Origin: Saposhnikovia divaricata | Taxonomy: Eukaryota; Streptophyta; Magnoliopsida; Apiales; Apiaceae | NCBI GenBank assembly: GCA_036435485.1 | Contig: CM071596.1 | Location: 62,483,001-62,547,000 of the forward strand | Reading direction: 5' to 3' | Length of the DNA stretch: 64,000 nt | Shown here: in pieces, positions 57,243 to 64,000 of the stretch | Layout: each line of letters starts with the position of its first letter | Position numbering within the stretch: the stretch's first letter is position 1 | Translations under genes and position numbers: made by a program | The notes under the pieces: generated by a model | Seen by the model: the letters and a program-made list of their open reading frames with translations, nothing else | The model's database searches: none | Told to the model about the DNA's origin: nothing

Positions 57243-58858
57243 ATCTTTAACATCTGCAGAAGTAGCAAGGTATGTTGTTTCAGCTTATAGACTTGATATT
57301 TTTGTCAGGATCTATATTGATTGTTAAATGCTTAAGCTGTAACATTTTACCTTGATAAATTACAGTATGATAGACTTGTTAATAAATATCAGGATCAGGA
57401 TTACTATCAGGATGCTGACGTCATCAGGATTTCTGTGTCAGTATCAGGATTCTGAAAATTGTTTAGTCTGTGACTTAATGTTTCAAATCCTGAAGTTCAA
57501 TTTATTCAGTGGTCTAATTCTGAGTTTTGATTAAGTCTATGCTAGCAAGTTTTAACACATGCATACTGATAATTTATTCTTTATTCAGATCAGTCAAATA
57601 AACAACAATAGACAAGTAGATAATAAGAAAACTTGTATTTTCATTAATCAAAAGCATAACATACATGGAAATGAAATACAAACTTCTTTTTGTCTAACTT
57701 CTACTGATAATCCTATTCTTGTCTAATGTTATTGATATTGGATCTTACTTCTTTCATGCATCTAAGATACATGAAAAGGAGCATCTCAAAATCCATTTGG
57801 GAATTTGAACGGTCCCATCTGTTCTTGAATTTCTTCTCAGGATGACTTGAATGAGAGCAGCTTGTAAAACCCCATGTTTATTGAGGACTGATGGTTAAAT
57901 GAATAGCATCTCCATCAGGATCAACCCCAGACTCTTTACCAAATTCTTCATCCTCAAGGTGTGAAGAGATTAGAGGAGAATTTTGTTCAACTGGTAGATG
58001 TTTTAGAGGAGACTTTTGGACATCATTTGGGTTGATATCAACCATATCTAACTCGATGAGAAAAGTCATCTCTTCTAAGAGATAGTTCACTTGCTCCTGA
58101 TCATCAAGGGCATAGAACTTCTCAGAGGAAATGAATCGGAAGTTAGGGTTCATATGAATATTTGGGTTGAAAGCCATTTGGAAAGGTGTGGTTTACAGAG
58201 AAAAGATTGAAAGGTTTTGGAGTATGGCATAAGACGTCAGGTTCTTTTATAGAAACACGTGGGAAGCTGAACAGTCGTTTGGAGATTATCAATGCAGTCA
58301 GTCATTATTATTGCGCGTGACTGTATTTCTTGTATTTTCAAGAAATTTTAAACGTATCTAACAAATTGATTTTGTTCAGATTATTGTTTATTTCTTTTTC
58401 AGATTAAAAGAAAATGCCACGTGGAAACTTCATTTAGTCTCTGGAATCAGGATGATATTGATCAGGATCTACAAGTGTGATCATCAGGATTTGTGAATTT
58501 CATTATTTATAAATCACATTGCAATTTGTGATTATCTTGAAGAGAAGATCACATCAGGAAAAGGAAGTTGATCAGTATTGATTTTTATCTTGATTATACC
58601 CTGATTTATTTTATTGAAATCAATTTTGGATTTTATTTTCCAAAAATCATGGGTAACTGCATTTTTCAGGAACTGACACCTGTCAACCTACGTGTCAACG
58701 TGGAATAATGGGCCTGAAGGATTTTTGAAATACACTTGTTTTGAAACTCTAATTGTGTATTGCTTTTTCTAAATTCACATTTTCCAAAGCAAAAACACTC
58801 TCGAGTTCTCAAAATCACTAATTAATTTCAAGATTTCTCAAGTTCTTTTCAGATCAAA
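57243..58858 (+). promoter_or_regulatory. SIRE-B pol-ORF3 spacer with ATCAGGAT motif array
   Basis: About nine ATCAGGAT sites occur (clusters at 57385-57455 and 58446-58500, one near 57912). This is the reverse complement of the ATCCTGAT repeated in the LTR. The spacer also has G-boxes (CCACGTGG near 58419; CACGTG near 58256), a TTATAAAT box near 58503, and the antisense ORF. Before the ORF3 ATG lies a pyrimidine-rich AG (TTCTTTTCAG, 58842-58851) that resembles a splice acceptor. Confidence 0.55.
57878..58177 (-). CDS. SIRE-B antisense ORF, 99 aa, unknown
   Basis: The frame is intact from ATG 58177 (MAFNPNIHMNPNFRF) and acidic (EEMTFLIELDMVDINPNDV, SSHLEDEEFGKES). I recognise no domain. It is intact although every other ORF of this element is broken. 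Upstream on the same strand are a G-box (CCCACGTG), a TATA box (CTATAAAAG at about 58253-58245) and a TGACGTC motif, all within 90 bp of the ATG. Antisense extra ORFs are known from some plant LTR elements. Chance ORF or captured host sequence remain possible. SIRE-A has no counterpart in its shorter spacer. Confidence 0.5.
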   Translation of the reverse strand: MAFNPNIHMNPNFRFISSEKFYALDDQEQVNYLLEEMTFLIELDMVDINPNDVQKSPLKHLPVEQNSPLISSHLEDEEFGKESGVDPDGDAIHLTISPQ

Positions 58859-61800
58859 ATGGTAGCTCAAAGAAGACTACCCAAATCAGTAGCTTTCAAG
58901 TTTAGTGACTTTGATTTTATGATGAACAATCATGTTGCAGCAATCACCAACAAAGAAGGGGTGTCAATTGATTTTCACCCGATTATGGACTTTATGACGA
59001 AAGGACCATTAAAGTATGCCTTGACAGCATCTCCACACATTAATCAAGTTGCTGTTTCACAAGCTTGGGAGAGTGCTGAGGTAATTGACTCTGTTCAGGA
59101 TCAAGCAGGTAAGATTGTTCTACACTTAGGACAAGACTCATTTGATATTACTAAATCTGTTGTTAATTCAGTACTTCACTTACCTGTTAGTATGAATTTT
59201 GAGAATGTACCATCTGATGATAATGTAAGAACTATGTTATCTGATTTAGGTTATAATGGACCTTTAGATAACATGAGCCAGTTAAATAAATCCTTTCTTA
59301 GGAAAGAATGGTCTTTCTTCTTTGACCAAATTGCTAAATGTTTTACTGGTAAATGTAGTTCTTTTCAACACATTACTTCTGTTACATCTCAAATTGCATA
59401 TAGTTTGCTTTATAACAGAGTAATTAACATTGGTCATATTATCTTAAGTCAGGTGTGTATCAAACTTGGGTCAAGAGATCAAGATAGGAAAATTGTTTAT
59501 TATCACAGATTCATGCAATTGTTTATTAACCATTTTATTCCTAATGTTGAAGCTAGATTTGGTAGAGAACACTGTGTTTCTTCTTATGTACAGCAAAAGA
59601 TAATTTTCTCTGACATTACAAAGAAGGACAGTGAAAAGAATCTAGATGAAATACCTGAAATACACTATCCACATATGTTCAGGTACTTCTAATAACTCAT
59701 CTTCCTACTCTCTACAATTCTTCTTTCTTTTGTGGTGAAATGACTCAGGAATCTCATTTGGAGGAGAACCCCCCAGTGTCTACCCAAGTAACCAAAACCA
59801 TCACAGTCTCTGAAACAATTCTAGAACCAAGTTTTGATCCACAGCCTATTGTTTCAAAGAAACCAACCTCTGGTATTTCTCAAAAGACATCAGTTGTAAA
59901 GAAGAGAAGATTTGTTGTTTCAAGTAGTAGTTTTAGTGAAGATGATGATAATATATCTCTTACTGAGAGAGCAGAATTAAAGGCTGCAATTCAACTTTCT
60001 AAGCTAGGACAAAGAGATGGAACACCTAGTCACAGCCAGGCTACAGTCTCCCAAAAGACTGTGGTTCTTAAAAAGGGAAAATAGTTACTGGATACTGTCT
60101 CTCAAAAGACCGTGTCTATTGAAAAACGATCTCATCCCAAGATCACTTCTGTGTCTACACCTCTTGAGTCTTCTCAAGATAAATCTATTGCTCACTATAC
60201 CAGGAGAAGGAGAAAGATTCATTTGTCATCTACACACACAGAGTGTAGTCACCATAACATTATGCAGGTCTCTACAAATAAAGCTGTATCCAAGTCAGTA
60301 ATTGACAATAGAGATCATGATATTGATTCTTCATGGGAAACAACATTGACATACAGACTGGCTATGAAGGTTATTTCTGTAAAAGTAAAGCTTTCCAGGC
60401 ATGTTCTACAATTTCTGATTGAAAAAGTTCCAAGACTTTCATTTCCTGAAGAATATGGACTTCTACATCAAAGACTTGATTTAATGAAGATGCCTTTCTA
60501 TGTATCTGTCATAAAGGAGTTACACAAGTCATTTGAACTTTCTAAGCATGGTGCACTTCAATCACTTCATACATATTTGTTTCACAAAGATTTCATTGTT
60601 GAAGATGCTCCAGCTAAAGGTGAACAAAAGGAGATAGTAGATAGTGGAATGCAGTCAACAGGAGATACTATTGCACCAGTGGTGAATAGTAGAATAGATC
60701 AGATCACAGTCACTGCAACACAAGAACCATCTAGTCAGAGGTTGGATGACTCAGAAACTGTGATTGCTGATGCTGAAAGGTCTTCTGTGATGACTGAAAC
60801 TGCAAGTGAGATACCCTATGATATGGGAGGAATGACTTTGATTGATTTTTCTGAAGATTAAACAAATATTGTTTAGTCAGAGTCTATCCACCTTGAGGGT
60901 ATGTCTCAGCAAACAACACTTAAAGATGGTAACACACAAACTGTAGTGTCTAATGAAGTATTACTGAAGGCATTAAAGTTTCGTGTAGAACCTGAAAGTG
61001 GTATACTGGAGCCTGTAATCTCTGGAAAGAAAGTAGATGTTTGTGAGGGTTCAGAGACTATAGCAGCTCACTCCTTGGAGAAAACATCAAGCCCCTTGCC
61101 AGATGAGGAACCCTCTCTCCATGTGAGTTCAGGTATAAAAACTTCTTCTAACTCCTATTTTTCTGTAGGTCATGAAAGCACTTATCCAAATTTGAGTGAT
61201 ACACTTGAAAAGATGGACATGGATCCACAAACAGAGAGGATGGCTCCTGACCAGGCAAAAGGAGAGGTAGAAAGAGTGTTGACTTTAGATAGTCAAAGTG
61301 AGAATGAGGGTATAGATGATCAACTCCATAGTGAGGGAGAGAAAATTAGGAAACCACCATTGTTTGATTTCTGGGATCAGGTTTTTCCTGAATCTTGGTC
61401 TGACAATCTTGGTATAGATGCTAGTACTTATTCTTTCATCAAAATGTATGAGAAGAATGACTTAGCAAAGCACAATGCAAAGCCAGAAGTTAAAGCTCAG
61501 AAGTAAAAGGAAAGGCTTGCAGGAATCATCAACAAAAGAGGTGAAAGGCTAAGACAATCTCTTACTCCACTTGTACCAGAAGAAATTCTTAATGATCCTA
61601 GTATTCCTTTGTATGTACTTCCAATATCAGCTAAAATTGAGACATCAACAGTATCTGATCACTATAAGGAGGAGTCATGATTTGTAGATGTTAGTACACA
61701 GAATACTGGTGAAGGACAGGATGATCATATTTCAGCTACAGATCAGAAAGATAAAGATGTTTGTACTTCTACTCAAGTGTTATTACTTGAATATCATTCT

Positions 61801-62199
61801 ACACAGGCAACTTCTTCTACAAGAATTGATGATAATGTTCTTTCTGCATCTGAATCTGAAGATACAACAAGCACTTCCAACATTGAAGTTAGTTCTGAAG
61901 TTCTAAAGGATATTAAGAAATCTCAAATTGCTATTCAACCGAGACTTCAAATACTTGAAGATAACCAAGTCACTATTATGGAAAATCAAGCAGTTCTGAT
62001 GAATCTCATTTGTTCTATTACTGAATCTCTTGGAATTAATGTTGCTGATGTCAAAAAGGGGGAGATAAAAACAATTCAAAGGCAACAGATTGGGGGATAT
62101 AAAAGAAGCCCAGACTGGGGAGATAAAAGAAGAACTGATGGTGATAGAGATGAATCTCAACATGGAAGTGGTAAAGGAAAAGAAGCATCAAATAGTTGA
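58859..62199 (+). pseudogene. SIRE-B ORF3, pseudogene, related to SIRE-A ORF3 at the N-terminus
   Basis: ATG 58859 (MVAQRRLPKSVAFKF) begins a 277-codon frame with the shared domain: SQLNKSFLRKEWSFFF (FLRKEWSF at 146-153), SVTSQIAYSLLYNRVINIGHIILSQ and YYHRFMQLFINHF. After a frame change at about 59690-59740, one frame runs to 62199 with stops near 60082, 60859, 60871, 61504 and 61678. That part is Ser/Thr- and Gln-rich, then has a helical stretch (LKDIKKSQIAIQPRLQILEDNQ) and a basic Gly-rich end (GGYKRSPDWGDKRR). No signal peptide or membrane segment is evident. Full length would have been about 1100 residues. Confidence 0.85.
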
Positions 62200-62363
62200 A
62201 TTCTTTCTTCTAAGTACTAGATACTAATTCTACATCTAAAGAAGGAGGTACTTAACTTCATGATCTCAAATTCATAAATTCTATTCTGGTTGTATTGTTA
62301 TATGTTTTGACATCTACAACTTAGATTTATGCTTCAGATTCTAAAGCATAAATAGGGGAAGAT

Positions 62364-62951
62364 TGTTAGAAATAATTCATGAGTTGTGATGTTAAGAATA
62401 GAATTTGCATACACTTCTTGTATATCCCGATCTTATAAAGGATTTAGCACTTTGTATAGGATATATGTGTTAGACAGTGATCTGTAGAGTTAAGTCAGGA
62501 ACAGTGTGTCAAGGACTCATTTCAGGAACTATGAGCAGATCCTGATACGACAAGTCAAATTCTGATGGATGTCGAATCCTGATGCAAGGTGAAATCCTGA
62601 TATCAGTCTTACGGCAGAACATTATCATGTATAGATTATAACTTTCTGTTATTAGTTGATAGGTAGCATTATAAATACTCTCTTTATATCATTGTAAAAA
62701 GAGTTAGTAGAGTTCGTGAACGTGAGCTTAGTATAAGGTTTGTATTTGAGAGTTCGAAACAAACAGAGAGAGATTTGTATTGTCAGCAGCTGCTAAAGGT
62801 ATTGTACACCTTTGGTAGAGTTTGTATTTGATTTTATTAATACAAACAGTTTGATTTATTCGTTTGTTCTTGTTCATCTAATCAAGCAAAAATCAGACAC
62901 GATTATATAACTTGTATTCAACCCCCCTTCTACATGTTATTCGAGTTAACA
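62364..62951 (+). repeat. SIRE-B 3' LTR (588 bp)
   Basis: Same ends as the 5' LTR, with a deletion of about 130 bp after CAGTCTTAC (about 62612). It keeps three ATCCTGAT sites and a diverged CCCGATC site. It abuts the GTE exon at the GTTAT duplication. Confidence 0.94.
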
Positions 62952-63725
62952 GTTATTTTCCTCATCCAATGCACTTACAGCCACATCAGATTCTAGATCT
63001 GATTTACAGGTATTAGATGTTAAACCGCTTTCATGTTCCATTTTGGAAGCAACACAATTTTGTCCAGTATATCTTTCAGAAGGCAAATTATTGGAGAATT
63101 CATAACATAACCTTTCTGAGGGCTGCACTCGCATTTCAAACTACCACATGAACCGCATCTAGTAGCAACCACATTAAAAGAGGCCATGGTTTTAACAGAA
63201 CCACAAGTACTCCTCTTACCATTGACTGTGCCTTTACGTAAGACCTTTCCCGGGCACTTGCTATTTTGTATTTTTCTAGCAGCTTCCTCATTTGCAGGCC
63301 TTGCATTTGAAATCTTCACATAATCAGTCACTTTTTCGGCATTGCTTCCCAGGATTTTTTGTCAACTTTCTCTTTCCTTCAAAAGACATAGACATCATAG
63401 GAGCGAATCAAACCATCAAAGGAGATTCTCTAGGGCAGAGATGCCTTGTTTCTATAGTTTTTTGTTCCCTAAAACTAGTAAGGCAACTCTCTTCGCGACT
63501 AAGGCTCTCACGCTTCAATTTAACCACCAGAGATTTCCATTTAGTATTGAAGATGCTATCTAGTGTCATGGCATTTTTATGAAAAAAGTTTCCAGATGGG
63601 TTATACCGCATTGCATTAGAGAAGGTCATCTTGATATCATTCTTGAATTCTACAACAGTGAAGTAAATATTATTCTGCAATTTGGTGCTCACTGTTCCCA
63701 AATCCATGGGTTTTGTGATAACTAA

Positions 63726-64000
63726 CACTAGTACAAACTGGCCCTATTGCAACGGTCAAATAGACCTATTGCAACGGTCAAATGGCGTAGTACATGTAAG
63801 CGATGCAATAGATCTACACATATTGCATCGGTCAAAGTGCCGTTGCTAAAAATCAATTAGCGTCGGTTCAAACGCCGTCGCAAAAAAAGCATATGACCGA
63901 CGCTTTTTGGGTACTTGTTGCGTCGGTGCTCTTTACAACCGACGCTTCTAATTGGACTTTATACCGTCGTATTAGTAAACAACCGACGCTATTAGTAATA
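63726..64000 (+). mobile_element. CACTA (En/Spm) transposon, left end
   Basis: CACTAGTACAAACTGG starts at 63726 after TAA, a possible 3-bp target. Subterminal repeats follow: GCAACGGTCAAATNG twice, then many ACCGACGC/GCGTCGGT units in both orientations (63850-63990). Clustered subterminal repeats are the transposase-binding array of CACTA elements. The rest lies outside the window. It sits inside the bromodomain of the GTE pseudogene. Confidence 0.88.

Larger units (their letters stand above)
50871..62951 (+). mobile_element. SIRE-B: decayed 12.1-kb SIRE-like Ty1/copia retrotransposon
   Basis: The order on the plus strand is LTR (50871-51589), PBS, gag, pol, spacer with an antisense ORF, ORF3, PPT (AATAGGGGAAGAT, 62351-62363) and LTR (62364-62951). 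The target duplication GTTAT is perfect (50866-50870 and 62952-62956). Domain content parallels SIRE-A, but DNA identity is low outside pol. LTRs differ by a gap of about 130 bp and about two dozen substitutions by eye, so it is much older than SIRE-A. Coding regions have many stops. Confidence 0.93.
50308..63725 (-). pseudogene. GTE/BET bromodomain protein pseudogene, split by SIRE-B and truncated by CACTA
   Basis: Three pieces are read on the minus strand. 63725-63408: bromodomain from KPMDLGTVSTKL through SNAMRYNPSGN to KWKSL, missing its N-terminal half. 63331-62952: linker with ARKIQNSKCPGK, CGSCGSLKC and, after a frameshift, SDVAVSALDEEN. 50870-50308: NCSSPQ...LSPKKALRAAMLKKCF, a charged coiled coil, KMKKTVEIEDNMKVLKELE and an acidic tail. 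This order fits the GTE8-11/BET subgroup of plant bromodomain transcription factors. Removing SIRE-B and one GTTAT joins DEEN to NCSSPQ in frame. Other lesions are a TAG after SSLKA (about 50572) and frameshifts between pieces. Not functional; it is a duplicated remnant of a host gene. Confidence 0.88.

Noticed and set aside
59682..59752. Possible 71-nt intron in SIRE-B ORF3 (CAG|GTACTT ... CTCAG|GAATC)
   Set aside because: Splicing at these sites does not restore the downstream reading frame; a frameshift is simpler.

Overview
The window is nuclear DNA of a flowering plant, a eudicot and probably an asterid (the family cannot be fixed from sequence alone). It has spliced plant genes, AT-rich intergenic DNA and dense nested transposons of many classes: Ty1/copia LTR elements, small non-autonomous LTR elements, PIF/Harbinger, hAT, Mutator-like, Stowaway, CACTA and Helitron. 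All splice sites were read by eye.

Layout. 1-6.8 kb: 5' part of a CSI3-like (CELLULOSE SYNTHASE INTERACTIVE) armadillo-repeat gene on the minus strand, running off the left edge. Its introns hold a Stowaway MITE and a long-TIR element. 7.2-11.2 kb: AT-rich Helitron-type sequence, including one well delimited Helitron. 11.9-26.7 kb: a three-level nest, in which a TAAGT-rich MITE holds a Tourist-like MITE, which holds a 14.0-kb SIRE-like copia retrotransposon on the minus strand (12369-26383). This element, SIRE-A, has near-identical LTRs, intact gag and pol, and an intact 1592-codon third ORF (ORF3). 26.7-29.4 kb: more MITEs, a Mutator-like fold-back element and a (TTA)n microsatellite. 30.8-40.3 kb: three copies of a small LTR element, two direct and one inverted, flanking a rearranged copia fragment in which gag and pol point in opposite directions. 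40.9-45.2 kb: the 8-oxoguanine DNA glycosylase gene OGG1 (three exons, minus strand) with a hAT MITE in intron 1. 45.4-48.5 kb: a PIF/Harbinger element with its two divergent genes, both decayed. 50.3-63.7 kb: a GTE/BET-type bromodomain pseudogene split by a second, decayed 12.1-kb SIRE-like element (SIRE-B, plus strand, 50871-62951). 63.7-64.0 kb: the end of a CACTA transposon that cuts off the bromodomain region.

Only CSI3-like and OGG1 look like working host genes. The most interesting signal is shared by the two SIRE-like elements. Each carries its own short motif (TTCTCGAAT/ATATCGAAT in SIRE-A, ATCCTGAT in SIRE-B), repeated many times in the LTR upstream of the TATA box. The reverse complement of that motif is repeated in the non-coding spacer between pol and ORF3. 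The motif sequences are unrelated but the arrangement is the same, and both elements encode an ORF3 with a related N-terminal domain. The spacers also carry promoter-like sequence, and in SIRE-B an antisense ORF with a G-box and TATA box. This looks like an element-specific regulatory or anti-silencing system. That is inference, but it can be tested.
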